From: Spisula solida
Taxonomy: Eukaryota; Mollusca; Bivalvia; Venerida; Mactridae
DNA: 64,000 nucleotides
NCBI GenBank assembly: GCA_947247005.1
Contig: OX365945.1
Span: 32,852,551-32,916,550 of the forward strand
Direction: 5' to 3'
In this document: positions 1 through 11,078 of the stretch, piece after piece
Layout: every line of letters starts with the position of its first letter
Position numbering within the stretch: position 1 is the first letter of the stretch
The notes under the pieces: generated by a model
Seen by the model: only the letters and a program-made list of their open reading frames with translations
Databases searched by the model: none
What the model was told of the DNA's origin: nothing
Made by a program: the position numbers and the translations under genes

Positions 1-125
1 AGTTACATGGCACACTGCTCAACACACAAATGAACGAGAACATTACATAATTTGATTTCTTTCGTGTTTGGTTTACATTTCTTTCACGGTGGTAATCCGT
101 CAGCATATATTCATTTCAAACATTG

Positions 126-2190
126 TAGATAGATAGATAATTTATTTGACTTTCCAGAAGGTCACAGACCCATGAGGACATACATAACATATATACAATA
201 CAAATATTAAAGTGTACACACACGTACACACATCACACATACCAAACACACCACACACACGCACAACAAACACACTCACACACACCCACCCATTCGCACA
301 CATACACCATGTACATACGTACAAATACACATGTTACAGCACAATATGTACAAATTTAGGTTCATAACATCATTATACAAATTTGAAAAAAATACCTTAT
401 ATGTAGTTATTATTATTGCGTATTAAAAATGCTTTATATATATAAATGCTTAATTTTCTGACTATCTTTTCTGTTTCATTCGATAAGAGTTCTATAAATT
501 TCTGTACATTTGGTCTATGTCTATAATAGTAGGAGATGTATTGTTTTCTAATATCACTGTATAAACTGCACTCAAGCACAAAATGGTATTCATCTTCTAA
601 TATATCACAAATTAAACATTTTCTATCAGATATAGGTGTAGGATTAGGTCTTGTCCATCTACCACTTTCAATATATAATCGATGTGAGGCTACACGTAAT
701 CGAGTCAGATTCGAGCGAAATTTTGCAATAGTACATATGTTTAAATATGGTTGAAATTTAAATGATGCTAAATGTTTATATAATGATGAGCGACTTGATT
801 CTTGAATTCTCCCATTCCACCCTTGTATAAATTGATCTCTTAGTCGTTCCTTCGCAGAAAATAGAAATAACTTAGGTTGGCCTACATCTTGAAATAACCA
901 CACGTCATAAAAGCCTAACGTACTAAGTAAGTTTTTTAAAAGAGTACACCAATTCTTTCTATTTGGATATATGTCACTGTCAGATTTTAACATAGTATAT
1001 ATTTTTTTATTATATTTATTGTTATCTGTATAAAGTAATTTTACCCAGTATTTTATTATTTGAAAATACCTTATCCATTGATAATTTAGACGCCCTAGTT
1101 CACCGTACACAAAATCATTTTGCGTCGTACGCTTAATCCCTAAAATGTGTTTGCAGAACTGTAGATGCACGCGTTCGATCGCATTACCTTGTATAAATCC
1201 CCAAACTTCACTTGCGTAATTTAAAATTGGAGAAATTAGTTTATCAAATAGATCTAGTTTATGCCCTACTGAAATATCAGTAAATTTATATAAATATTTT
1301 TTCATTTTAAAAACAGCTTTTAATGCTTGTCCGGATAAGGTATTCTGTGTATCAGTAAAAGAACCACCAGTCGAGAACACTATACCTAGGTAGTTAAACT
1401 TGCTTACTACTTCAACTTGATTACCATCAAAAATAAAGTTTAGGTTATTGGGAAGTCGCCCTCCTTTTCGAAATATCATTATTTTCGTTTTCTTTGTGTT
1501 AACAATTAACTTCCAACGTTTACAGTAATCATCTAATACATCTAAACTAGTTTGTAACTCAGCCGCGTCATTTGCGAAGATAACCATATCATCAGCATAA
1601 AGTATAAGAAATATCTTGAAAGACTCAACATCAATTCCGCTTAGGCCTTTCTCAGATAAAACACTTTCGATGTCATTCAGAAACATCGCAAATAAAAATG
1701 GTGACAGGCATTCACCTTGTCTTACGCCGAGAGTACACGTGAATGAATTGCTCAATTGGTTACAGTATTTTACTCTAGATTTGACCGAACAATACATAGA
1801 TTTCATGATATTTAAAAGTTTCCCACGGATTCCCAACTTAATTAATTTAGACCATAAGTTATCTCTTACTATATAATCAAACGCTTTGGAAAAATCGATG
1901 AAAGCACAATATAATTGTTTCCCTTTATTAATCATATGAGTTAGTAACCCATGTAATACAAATATATTATCGACAGTTCCCATTTTAGTTCTGAATCCCG
2001 CCTGTGCCTCTATGTAAACCGAATAATTTTCTGCCCAGTCCGTTAATCTGTTATTTAATATACGTGTAAAAAGCTTTCCCAAAGTACTTAAAAGTGTTAT
2101 ACCACGATAATTGTTTTGATCATTAATGCTTCCCTTCTTATGTAACGGTATTATATATTGTAAACATGTGCAACATACCCATCGGATTTA
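126..2190 (-). mobile_element. 5'-truncated non-LTR retrotransposon (LINE)
   Basis: The element reads on the minus strand: reverse transcriptase frame (397-2187), then a TG-rich 3' untranslated stretch (about 205-320), then a terminus ending AAATAAATTATCTATCTATC near 128-147. A tail of short tandem repeats (TATC)n instead of poly(A) is typical of several LINE clades. The open frame begins abruptly at a stop (2188-2190), and no endonuclease domain lies upstream, as expected for a 5'-truncated insertion. Clade is not assigned. Confidence 0.88.
397..2187 (-). CDS. LINE reverse transcriptase (5'-truncated ORF2)
   Basis: This frame encodes the RNA-dependent DNA polymerase that copies LINE RNA at the nicked target. 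There is no good ATG: a TTG at 2080-2082 is internal, and the frame continues upstream to 2187 through IIPLHKKGSINDQNNYRGIT, the first RT block. Counted from that TTG, visible motifs are AGFRTKMGT (28-36), AFIDFSKAFD (60-69), GVRQGECLSP (119-128) and the catalytic LYADDMVIF (161-169, YADD). The C-terminal part carries a C-x2-C-x7-H-x4-C cluster (CLICDILEDEYHFVLEC), the zinc-knuckle-like end seen in many LINEs. The remaining frame is unbroken over about 1.8 kb, so the copy is fairly young, but without endonuclease it cannot move alone. Confidence 0.9.
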   Translation of the reverse strand: MRWVCCTCLQYIIPLHKKGSINDQNNYRGITLLSTLGKLFTRILNNRLTDWAENYSVYIEAQAGFRTKMGTVDNIFVLHGLLTHMINKGKQLYCAFIDFSKAFDYIVRDNLWSKLIKLGIRGKLLNIMKSMYCSVKSRVKYCNQLSNSFTCTLGVRQGECLSPFLFAMFLNDIESVLSEKGLSGIDVESFKIFLILYADDMVIFANDAAELQTSLDVLDDYCKRWKLIVNTKKTKIMIFRKGGRLPNNLNFIFDGNQVEVVSKFNYLGIVFSTGGSFTDTQNTLSGQALKAVFKMKKYLYKFTDISVGHKLDLFDKLISPILNYASEVWGFIQGNAIERVHLQFCKHILGIKRTTQNDFVYGELGRLNYQWIRYFQIIKYWVKLLYTDNNKYNKKIYTMLKSDSDIYPNRKNWCTLLKNLLSTLGFYDVWLFQDVGQPKLFLFSAKERLRDQFIQGWNGRIQESSRSSLYKHLASFKFQPYLNICTIAKFRSNLTRLRVASHRLYIESGRWTRPNPTPISDRKCLICDILEDEYHFVLECSLYSDIRKQYISYYYRHRPNVQKFIELLSNETEKIVRKLSIYIYKAFLIRNNNNYI

Positions 2191-2553
2191 ACATAAAGCT
2201 CTGTTACCTTTTTTGAAAGATATTTCTGGTTATTACAGAACCCCGCATTTACTGTTTTCGGCTATCTTTTACATAATACGTATGTGGAAGCGGCTTCGGG
2301 ATCAAAATGTCCAGCGTTCGATCCCTGTCTAAATTTGTTTATCCGAGAGGGTCAAAAGCCAATGTGCTGTGGCTGCCTTTTCTCGCGACTCAATGCTTGA
2401 CATGTCGGGGGGGGGGGGTAATGCAATGTACTGTTGGTTGAACGGACGCATTTCAGTGAAGAAAACGCCTAAATAGCTTGTTACTTGACATTTCTACCAC
2501 ATAAATGCTTCTCGTGTGAGTAATGCTAAACTATTTTGTGTTTCTTTTATTCA
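2191..2553. other. short spacer between LINE and sulfotransferase
   Basis: No gene seen. It holds a tRNA-B-box-like string (GCGTTCGATCCC near 2312) that may be a SINE fragment, a poly(G) run at about 2407-2417, and a pyrimidine tract ending in a plausible splice acceptor (TTTTATTCAG, AG at 2552-2553) in front of the first coding exon. Confidence 0.4.
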
Positions 2554-2563
2554 GTGACAACAC

Positions 2564-2666
2564 ATGGCTAGTTTCAAGCGGAAAGTAAACACGTCATTGT
2601 GGGTACTGGTATTCGTATTGGTGTTGTATGCGTGTTACAACAGCATTGGACTGCATCTTAAATCAA
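2564..2666 (+). CDS. carbohydrate sulfotransferase, coding exon 1 (signal anchor)
   Basis: This 103-base exon is too short to stand out as an ORF. The ATG at 2564 opens MASFKRKVNTSLWVLVFVLV, a short basic cytoplasmic tail followed by a hydrophobic span (about residues 12-24), the type II signal anchor typical of Golgi sulfotransferases. It ends at a strong donor (A|GTAAGT, GT at 2667-2668), leaving one base of a split codon that joins exon 2 (A+GG, Arg). A pyrimidine-rich acceptor at 2552-2553 suggests a 5' untranslated exon further upstream. Linkage to exon 3 is inference from phase, order and the expected topology. Confidence 0.72.
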
Positions 2667-3854
2667 GTAAGTTGTTCAAAATTTATGTAACATTATGCTA
2701 ATCTGCCAAATTGCAGTGCACTAATTCATATGAGCGCTTTAGAATCGAAACACTCTTATTGTGTTAAAGTATTCATAAAGAATGGCAGACTAAGATTAAA
2801 CTATACACTTAATCACACTTATAATGCAATACCTATAATTTTCAATATTGTATACCTATTATGTAACAAGGATTCTGATTGGCTTAGACGGCCTGCACGA
2901 GAGGTCTATATATTTTTATATATACCTCCCGAAACCGAGGCTGGGGTGGATATAACACATGTTTTACGTGACGTCATGCTCATACATATTTATAGGCTCT
3001 AACCTAGCCATTAAATGATAATGCCGTTAATAAATACGTAAATACTCTCTCATACATATACAGTATTCAGTTCAGTTATACATAAGATGAGCATTGTTAG
3101 CTAGAACATTTGAAGAGTCGTCTTTTGTTTCTATTACATACACTTTCCTGAAGAGAGACTGAAGTTTTTATAATTTAAAAAGAGTAGGTAGAATATACTA
3201 ATAGGTTTTATTTTCTTGACTCATGGCATTGTATACAAAACAGTTGTCGACTTATGTTTCGATAAATATGATGTTTAGTTGACCTTCAAAAAGTGATATT
3301 AACCTCTGACTTCGTCATCGGTCAATATCACATTTTTCAGGTCAACAAAACATCATATTCACCTCAACATAAGTCAATAACAGTACATGTATATTATTTC
3401 TCAAATCTGTCTCATCTAGAACGTATAATTCTTTATCAAAACCGGGGGAACTTTCCTAACTTCCCGATAAAGGCAATGTTCCTTTAGCTTTTCGGGTCAG
3501 GTAGTTTCATTTGTCGCCTGCACAGCTCACCGACATATTCTTAATAATATTGAAATCTATAGAGTTTAATGATAGCGGCTACTGTTGTATGTTGTGACCA
3601 TGGTATTTGTTTAGCACGTTGCATGTGCTATATGAGCCGGAGCTCTGTCATGCATTATTTTTTAAAGGCGTCATTTTTGTGAGTATGCTCAGTATGTGGT
3701 TTTATTTTCGTCTCTCAATGAACTGATTTGCTACAAATTCTAGGAGGCATTCAAAGAATATCTTTGCTGTCACAATCTAAGTTTTAATTATAACCAATGA
3801 TTCATATAGGAGATGGTTTGAAAAATAGCATGGTGTTACGTTAGAAGTGTGATT

Positions 3855-4052
3855 AAAGCCTATGTCCCACTGAGTATTTTTTGCCTCGGCGATGTACATC
3901 GGAAACAGGTTCCTCGTGGTCTAGGGGAAGCTTCGGAAAAGTCATGAGACAGTTTGTGATATCTGAAGGAATTGTGATGAATCGGATGGTATCGGAAGAA
4001 ATCGGGAGGTCGCACATCGCCGATGTGGAATTCCTCAGTGGGACAAAGGCTT
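3855..4052. mobile_element. MITE with AAGCCT...CCCACTGAG terminal inverted repeats
   Basis: The left end AAGCCTATGTCCCACTGAG and the right end (read inverted) AAGCCTTTGTCCCACTGAG match at nearly all positions, and the match continues further in to GGCGATG. About 200 bp with no coding capacity. TTAA-like bases lie at both borders, but the target duplication is not certain. Confidence 0.7.
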
Positions 4053-4179
4053 AAGTGTACATGCCATGCATAGTTTCTTACAGACTAAATTGAGATGAAT
4101 TTCATTAAACCAATCCTGTGCTTTACGTGGGTGTGCTTACGATCGGAAGTGTTTGTGTATTCATAGTGTATAAACCTAA

Positions 4180-4340
4180 TTTACTGTATGACTTATTGGG
4201 ATACTATACAAATTCAACTTGTATGAGTTATTGCGAGCAAAAGTATCTGTGATTTCCGGTCAATCTATGACTTATTGGTAGACTATACAATTTAATGTGT
4301 ATGGCTTATAGCGATAAACAGAAGTTGACCTGTTTATATA
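4180..4340 (+). repeat. dispersed repeat, copy a
   Basis: The block shares GACTATACAATT, TATGGCTTAT and GAAGTTGACC strings in the same order with 54425-54565. Function and class are unknown. Confidence 0.55.
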
Positions 4341-4464
4341 CTGGGTACTATACTAGTATTGCATGTTTACTGAGCAAAGATTGCACTATATATACAGACG
4401 CCTGCGCTATTTAATATTGCTTTTGGTAATAATAGAAGCAAGCGAACGTATATATATATATATA

Positions 4465-4716
4465 TATAGCACGGAGAATTTGACATGATTCTGACCTTTA
4501 TGCATTACAAGGTCTTTGCGTTGAATATATAAATTCCCGCGAGCAAATCATGCAATATCGGTCCTTTAAATTTGTGTTGGTATAACACCTCGAGCATCTT
4601 TGTGATACTCCCGGTTTGTAAAAACATACAACCGGGGTTATAAATACAGACAATAAATCAGCTGTGAAATTATGCTAATTGAAGGTCGAGAGTCGTGTCA
4701 AATTCTCTGGACTATA
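4465..4716 (+). mobile_element. MITE family M3, copy a
   Basis: The terminal inverted repeats share TATAG followed by GAGAATTTGACA. The element is about 250 bp, non-coding and AT-rich. Copies of the same family lie at 9792-10051 (inverted) and 36128-36384. This one is inside the first sulfotransferase intron. Confidence 0.8.
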
Positions 4717-4833
4717 CACTTGCTCAATATCATATAATGATACCATGCCAAGAGATGTGCAATCTTATCAATCAATCTTATATGCTACTATTAACTACCA
4801 GTACATTCGTATATTTAAACATTTTATTTTTAG

Positions 4834-4889
4834 GGAAAAGTGAACTTGACAATGCACCGTTTACTACGAACCAGCTAGAGCAGAATCAT
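4834..4889 (+). CDS. carbohydrate sulfotransferase, coding exon 2 (stem)
   Basis: A 56-base exon sits between acceptor TTTTATTTTTAG (AG at 4832-4833) and donor GTACGT (GT at 4890-4891). It takes the single base from exon 1 and ends in phase 0, which matches exon 3 exactly. It encodes RKSELDNAPFTTNQLEQNH, a polar stem segment between membrane anchor and catalytic domain. No alternative exon in the same intron joins both neighbours as cleanly, but this was judged by eye only. Confidence 0.65.
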
Positions 4890-5944
4890 GTACGTCTTTT
4901 CATAACTGAATTATCTTCCATTTCTGTGCGCAGGTAGCTGTATTGGCCATTGATAAAGACTAAACAGGTTTTTTTTGGGTTTTTTTTATAAAATTTATGT
5001 TTATGTCTTAGAAAGGTTCACAGCAGGAAATTGGCTAGACAGTCACTGAAGTGCATTTTGTTTTAATAAACATGTCATTAATAGTTTAATACTGTTGTTA
5101 TTTTTTAAATAAATACATACATTTTTTGTATTTAGAAACTAGAGAGCTTCATCTTTATCTCATAATGAAAAGAAATCAATTATATGTATATATAATTGAA
5201 TGAAAAATAAAGAAATAACAGGTAGGGCCATTGAAATTGGAACACATTGAAAATATAATTTCACATTGACATTTTTATTGAATGCACCTTTGTGATTGAC
5301 TGAACATCGTAAAACACATTGCATGGTATAAACTAGTTGGTCCACTTCAATGGGATTTTGCATGGCGGTAGTTCTTACAATGATGTGATTGAATGTAATT
5401 ACTTTATGAAGCTATCGAAAGCCATACCATGCATATCTGACAACATAAGTACAAATGCACCTTTCTAAGATAACATTTTACTCTATCAATGATAAAGTTA
5501 CCTCCCTTTTTGCGCATGATACTTTATAACGTCTGATGTACACTCACGTCTTTCTAATCGGGGGTTATACGCCGTTTGTAACGGTTTTACAGCCAAATTA
5601 TGGCCTGTAGATGGCCTGGCCAGTTTTCATTGGATGAAGTAACAACTAGTTCTTATTACTTAGAACTGCGCGCAACCTAAAGACATAGTTCCACTCCACA
5701 ATATGACACAACCGTCTCCAAGCGTGCCATGCAGTCTAACACAAACAATAGGGAATCACCTAACTTAGTGGCGGAAAACATATTGACGGTCATCTTAGTA
5801 GAGATTGAACATTGACTATAGTTCAATTTTGAACTCTGAACCATGACCTATCCGACTAGTCCATTTTGGCAGGTAGACATATGATTTATTACGTTCGGAG
5901 GCCATTATTTAGTGATATGATTCTAACAGATATATGTTTGTAAT

Positions 5945-6025
5945 AGAACCATAGTTTAGTGCAATCGGCAACGATCAGAACTCCTAACCACGAAATCGTT
6001 GGTTCGAATCCAAAATTCGCTCATT
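5945..6025 (+). repeat. tRNA-like SINE head (candidate)
   Basis: TAGTGCAATCGG fits the pol III A-box consensus, and GGTTCGAATCC about 45 bases later is a perfect B box. The T stem has a mismatch and the acceptor stem does not close, so this is a tRNA-derived repeat head, not a tRNA gene. It lies in sulfotransferase intron 2. Confidence 0.4.
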
Positions 6026-6254
6026 TTTTATATTCATTGTTTTAATCTTATTTAAAGAGATCATAAGTTAAAATATTTTTTGTTAATAAATTTAATCCAT
6101 CCATGAAAATGTGTCGATTCAATATATTTTTTTTATTTTCAATTAGTTCGATGATATGTGTATTCCGAGCTTATATTCTACAATATACATGCAACAAATA
6201 TGGTGTGTCACATATACTAGTAGTGCACGGAGTTTGCAAGTTCTGTGCATTTAA

Positions 6255-6365
6255 AAAAGATAAAATAAAACAATTTTTGGTGGGATTCGAACCTGGTCTG
6301 ACAAAAGTCATTTTTACATTTGTATCAAGCGCTTTACCGTCACGACCATTCAGACACATGAAATA
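6255..6365 (-). repeat. tRNA-like SINE fragment, minus strand (candidate)
   Basis: On the minus strand, GAATGGTCGTGACGGTAAAG resembles a class II (Leu/Ser-type) D arm and A box, and GGTTCGAATCCC is a B box. An AT-rich tail follows. The stems are too degenerate for a functional tRNA. Confidence 0.4.
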
Positions 6366-6630
6366 TTTGGCTTTAATTGTATTACTTATCTGACTGGTCA
6401 GACCTATACCAACCTGTATCGATTCTTATCGAACTATAGTCTTACTTGTCCAGTATAAACAAACATTGTAGCAAATCATTTATGTAATTAGGTTTTTGTG
6501 ACATACCTTGTCAGATAAAGTCGTAGATAGAACAAGAATACACCTGACGGACAGATGGACGAACAGACGAACTAAATGTCCCCCATGATTGAGCCATGTT
6601 GTTACTGTATTACTAAAGTGTTTTACTGCA

Positions 6631-6765
6631 GTCGAACGTCGATACCTCGAACTGCCTTAAGAGAGGAAAAATAGTTCGAGTCATCAACCTCACTCGGAAC
6701 TACTCGGCCATTTCTACGGCACGTCAGTAGCGATAAATGCCGTACGGACCGTTCCGATTGCATCA
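6631..6765 (+). repeat. dispersed repeat with CAGTCGAACGTCGA end
   Basis: The segment runs from CAGTCGAACGTCGATACCTC to ACGGACCGTTCCGATTG. Its last ~70 bases recur in inverted orientation at 35853-35920. The first bases resemble pogo/Tc1-type termini, so a DNA transposon remnant is likely. It abuts the acceptor of sulfotransferase exon 3. Confidence 0.5.
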
Positions 6766-6812
6766 ACTTGCATCGAAGTTCAACTGTATTATTTCTCGGT
6801 CTTTTACTTCAG

Positions 6813-7904
6813 GAACAAGGCGAAGTTAAAGAACGGAATGATATCAGGATTGCAAGGATAAAACAAGCATGTAACATCATCTCAAATGTTACACAAAAAT
6901 CTTCAATTCGGCAACCTGTTGTCAGAGCCATCATGAACCCGAATCACGACTTCACATATTGTCGTGTAAATAAGGTAGCTTCAACGTATACTATAAATAT
7001 GTTAACTACGGCATTCAATTGTTCAATAGATGACATGCGAGACGCAGCAAAAATAGTACAAGACTTACCATACACTAAAATGAGAAAAATCATTGACCAT
7101 TCTTACAAATTTACATTTGTCCGAGAACCGTACGGACGATTGTTTTCAGCATACAGCAACAAATTCTACTTTCCCAAATCATTTTGGGCGCCAATAGGAC
7201 CAGCTATTGTGAAAAGATACCAGAAAACACCTTCAAAGGATGGATTGAAATACGGACATAATATCACATTTTATGAAATCATAAGATACATTGTAGACGA
7301 ATATGAGGCGGGACGTCCCATTGATGAGCATTTTAGGCCAATGCATTACAATTGTTTTCCGTGTAAGTATCAGTACGACTTTATTGGAAAATTGGAGACA
7401 ATTGAAAGTGATTGGGCTTATTTGAGAGATATTTGGTCAAAGCAAAGGCATATAGCGAGTCTTCCAAAGACGGCAAGTCAAGTGATAGCAAATACATTTT
7501 CAAGCCTAAAGCATATTCCTGAAACATTTAGACTCATCAAACATTCAACTATCTCCCATTATAAATTATACTACAGGGCGTGGTCTTACTACCAAATGAC
7601 GGGACATATTTACAAGCAAATTAATATGCCTTTTGAAGAGGACAGTAGCATAGTTCTTGCTGATTTTAAGCGTGCACTTGAGGGAGCAGCTGAGGAATCG
7701 AAGCCGTATGCTACGGAAATGAAACAACAAAAAAGGGAAGCATTGAAACAGGCGTATGCTTCAATACCTATCCAATTACTGGAAAGATTAACTAAAATTT
7801 ACGAAATTGATTGTTTGTTGTACGGGTATGATAATAAGCCCAATTGGCTTTTTGCCAGAGAAAATGAACAAATAGAGTTCAATTATTTCAAAGGACTTGC
7901 CTGA
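6813..7904 (+). CDS. carbohydrate sulfotransferase, exon 3 (catalytic domain)
   Basis: This exon carries the whole catalytic domain of a Sulfotransfer_2 family enzyme (CHST8-14/HNK-1-type), which moves sulfate from PAPS to a sugar hydroxyl on a glycan in the Golgi lumen. The acceptor TTTTACTTCAG sets the start at 6813; the ATG at 6768 lies in the intron. In the assembled 416-residue protein the 5'-phosphosulfate loop is CRVNKVASTY (about 103-112), the 3'-phosphate site is FVREPYGRLFSAYSNK (about 155-170), and DEHFRP (about 224) and YDFIGKLE (about 241) are family landmarks. The stop is TGA at 7902-7904. Length and type II topology fit the family. The acceptor sugar cannot be told from sequence. 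Confidence 0.93.
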   Translation, partial: EQGEVKERNDIRIARIKQACNIISNVTQKSSIRQPVVRAIMNPNHDFTYCRVNKVASTYTINMLTTAFNCSIDDMRDAAKIVQDLPYTKMRKIIDHSYKFTFVREPYGRLFSAYSNKFYFPKSFWAPIGPAIVKRYQKTPSKDGLKYGHNITFYEIIRYIVDEYEAGRPIDEHFRPMHYNCFPCKYQYDFIGKLETIESDWAYLRDIWSKQRHIASLPKTASQVIANTFSSLKHIPETFRLIKHSTISHYKLYYRAWSYYQMTGHIYKQINMPFEEDSSIVLADFKRALEGAAEESKPYATEMKQQKREALKQAYASIPIQLLERLTKIYEIDCLLYGYDNKPNWLFARENEQIEFNYFKGLA

Positions 7905-8341
7905 GTGGCAAATTCAAATCAAATCGACTTCTAGATTCAAATTTTAACATCGATTATAGTGTATACATCGGTGAGGTAGAAAATGCAAACTGGCAAAAAA
8001 CGACTGGTTAAACGTGTTACCCAATAGAAAAAATATAAAATGTGCATTTCTTTTGTATTTAGTGGATTTGACACAGTGAATGCGTCTGTATTTATTTCCA
8101 GAAGGACCTGTCCGTCTGAAAATTGTTTAGTGAAGGAACTTATAACATTTTAGTGTCTGATTAATGACAAATAGCTAACGGGTGTCATACACACTGCGTT
8201 GAAGTGGTCATGAATAATACTATACCAGATGTATCTTTGTCTACACCGTTGAAAGCTTATCTGAGCTTAAGTTTTCTGTTGCATAGTCTTGCCATAATCA
8301 TGAACATAAAAATTGCCTTATATTAAAATTGTTCTTTGGTG

Positions 8342-9082
8342 GTATTCGCAAAGCATCTTAAGGGAAAACTTATAATTACAATAATCACAAAGGAAAATGG
8401 GTTATTCTTAGTTTCTTGGGAAATACGTGCAGGTAAAGGACACGGTTCATTTATGGCTTAATTTGGCCCTGAGTTTTATCGAAAAACTTCCTAAAAATCT
8501 GCCCTATGTTTCTAATAGCCTAACAATGTCATTCAAAAATTTAAGCATATTTATCCAAATTTCCCTCGTAATATTTCTACAATTCTACTTGAAATAGGTT
8601 ATGTTTACCAAAAAATGTCATTTTTAGCCATTTTCATGGGTTTTCATGGCGTAAAACCTTCCAAAAAACCACGATGGCACTCTTGCGACACTTTGATATT
8701 TTGTACATATATAAAGACTTGCAGAACACTGGTTATGTAAAAATATAAAAGTGTCGCCAGACTGCCATCATGGTTTTATGGAAGGATTTACGTCATAAAT
8801 AGTCGTGAAAATGGCCAAAAATAACATTTTGGGCTTAACATGACATATACGTCATATTCTTGGCAGTTTTGTCAACAAATTACAAGGGAAATTCGGGTAT
8901 GTATGCTCATTTTTTACAAAGGAAATGTTAAGTTATTTGAACTATAGGACATATTTATAGGAACATGCATTTTTATATTTTGAAAAATCACAGGGCCAAA
9001 TTAAGCCATTAGTGAACCTTGTCAACTTAAGTCAACTTAAGTCAAAATATTTCAATTTTCCCTTAAGATGCTTTGTGAATAC
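8342..9082. mobile_element. foldback-type DNA element, 741 bp
   Basis: The terminal inverted repeats begin GTATTC(G/A)CAAAGCATCTTA and are nearly identical. The interior is itself an imperfect palindrome: GGCTTAATTTGGCCCTG on the left (about 8456) is mirrored on the right (about 8990). Half of the interior recurs at about 18004-18250, and the termini recur at 18785-18998. No ORF of note. Confidence 0.8.
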
Positions 9083-9549
9083 AAGCACAGTACAATATGT
9101 CACTCTTTCTTTGATTTATCGCATTTTCAAACATATATTTATTCCATTGATTGGAATTATTCGAAATCAATGGTAATGTAAATCTGTTTGAAACTGGCAA
9201 CTCACGTATTTGATGAACGGTCTTATAACGGAAATGTTATCACGGTTGTTAAGTATAATGAGATTATCATTGCGTTCTATCAGCCACAAAATAAACTCTA
9301 TGTATTACATGTATTTAGTAAACGTTTCTTCTTTGTCCATTCTCGTTGACCAGAGTATTCTTCACCTCTGATATTGGAACTTGACTAACCACTGGTGTAT
9401 GAGGATGTTTTTGTCTGGTATAATTAAAAATCTTTTTGGGAGAATACGCGTTTGGTAGCTTAGATTTTGTGTCGGTCTCCTGTGTGCAATTATGGACCAC
9501 AAGTGGCAGGCGAGTCAATTGACCCTAAATATTTCCTGTCTGAAGTTTG

Positions 9550-10520
9550 TACACTTAACAAATCTTATAAGTGTGCACGTATATGTTTACCCATAACTCG
9601 GTCAATACGTGTTAGATCTTGTTAGATATGCAGCCTGGATAATGTGGAATTACAATTCAATTGATTATTGATTTATGACAATCTGATAACAATTTCCACA
9701 AACAGAATAAACATAATTTAATGATGATATATCAGCAAAAGCTAATGTCACACGTTTTTGTCGTGTGTTCATTGGGTGTTTATCAGGTTGGTATAGTCCA
9801 GAGAATTTGACACGACTCTCGAACTTCCATAAGCATAATTTTACAGCTGATATATTGTCTATATTTATAACCCCGGGTGCATGTTTTTGTAAGCGGAAAA
9901 TATCACGATGACGCTCGAGGAGTAATACCAACACAAATGTAAAGGACCGATGTTGAACGATCTGCTCGCGGAAATTTATATATTCAACGCAGGAACCTTG
10001 AAATATATTCATGCATAAAGGTCAGGATCATGTCAAATTCTCTTTGCTATAATGCAGCTATGTATCCTCTTGTTGATCAACTTCAATATTATGTCCTAAT
10101 CACAGAGGCATAAATAAAGAAACAATGATAAGAATAAAGCCCAATTTAGGTTTATAATAACCCACTTTTCGCCTTAGAATGCAATTTTTGAAGAGTTACT
10201 TCCCTTTGACCATAAAATTCAAACTGTATTTTTAAAAGTTCAAAACCACCATGTTGTTGAGTGAAAAATCGGATAAGTTTGGGTTTTCTAAATGTATCTA
10301 TATATCTAAAATTCTAATTGACCATAGATAAAATATTTTGCACCTTTTACGTGTTTTGATGCTTCGTGATTTAGTGACATGTTGTATTTAATTTTGAAGA
10401 AAACTTTATTAATCTTGTGTTATTCTATAGCATATACACAACATTTCATGCAGAAATATTCATAAATAAAAAAGTTATACGGCAAAAACACGTGCACACT
10501 TATAAGATTTGTTAAGTGTA
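9550..10520. mobile_element. 971-bp element with perfect 30-bp terminal inverted repeats
   Basis: The outermost 30 bases (9550-9579, beginning TACACTTAACAAATCTTATA) are exactly the reverse complement of 10491-10520. The element encloses MITE M3 copy b (9792-10051). Flanking interior parts recur inverted at about 15400-15745. No transposase. Confidence 0.82.
9792..10051 (-). mobile_element. MITE family M3, copy b (nested)
   Basis: This is an inverted copy of 4465-4716 with matching TATAG...GAGAATTTGACA ends, inserted within the 971-bp element. Its position dates it as younger than its host. Confidence 0.8.
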
Positions 10521-10710
10521 TATTAAAGAAGAAATTAAGTTATGGAACAACACTCTTTAATTTAATACATTAAAGTGAATGTGTCCCAGTACTTTCATGT
10601 TCTAAAATTGCTGCGAAATTGGTGTACGTTAAGATTTAGGCGACGCCTTTAATGGGCTTAATGCATTTTCTGGTTAAAATATAAAAGTGCATGTACAATC
10701 TGTCACAACA

Positions 10711-11073
10711 GAGAGGTTGCGAAAGTGAACGTGTAACGTGTACGTGTATGTGAATACTATTTTGGGGTATTTCGTCATCCAGGTATGTGTAGTTTCTTCA
10801 AGTAACGGACGTGTGACAGACGAAAATATAATGTGTACTACGTCACACAGGTATGCGTATGCACGGGAAACCCAAGATTTTATCACCGGTAGTCTCAGTG
10901 AGTTTATATAAACACTTCATTATCGATTCACGAATAAATCATGTTACAACTGCCATGTGATGTTACACGCACACGTTGTGTTTGGCAAGCCAATTTTCGT
11001 TGCAACGCGTACGTATACATGTACGGGTAGCTACGCGTACACGTAGTCGTACACGTTCGAATCGCAACCTCTC
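10711..11073 (+). mobile_element. MITE family M1, copy a
   Basis: The terminal inverted repeats read GAGAGGTTGCGAA and TTCGAATCGCAACCTCTC. The interior is rich in CGTACACGT-type palindromes and has no coding potential. Copies b (11079-12026) and c (15753-16112) share the full interior. Confidence 0.83.
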
Positions 11074-11078
11074 TACTG

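Larger units (their letters stand above)
2667..4833 (+). other. sulfotransferase intron 1, repeat-bearing
   Basis: This intron holds two short non-autonomous elements (about 3855-4052 and 4465-4716), a copy of a dispersed repeat at about 4180-4340 (relative at 54425-54565), and a (TA)n run at about 4450-4467. No further exon is seen. Confidence 0.6.

Noticed and set aside
5945..6365. Functional tRNA genes
   Set aside because: B boxes are good but acceptor and T stems do not pair and no anticodon stem closes; better explained as tRNA-derived repeats.
6768..6812. ATG at 6768 as the sulfotransferase start
   Set aside because: A strong acceptor at 6811-6812 and in-phase upstream exons with a membrane anchor explain the protein better; 6768-6812 is intron.
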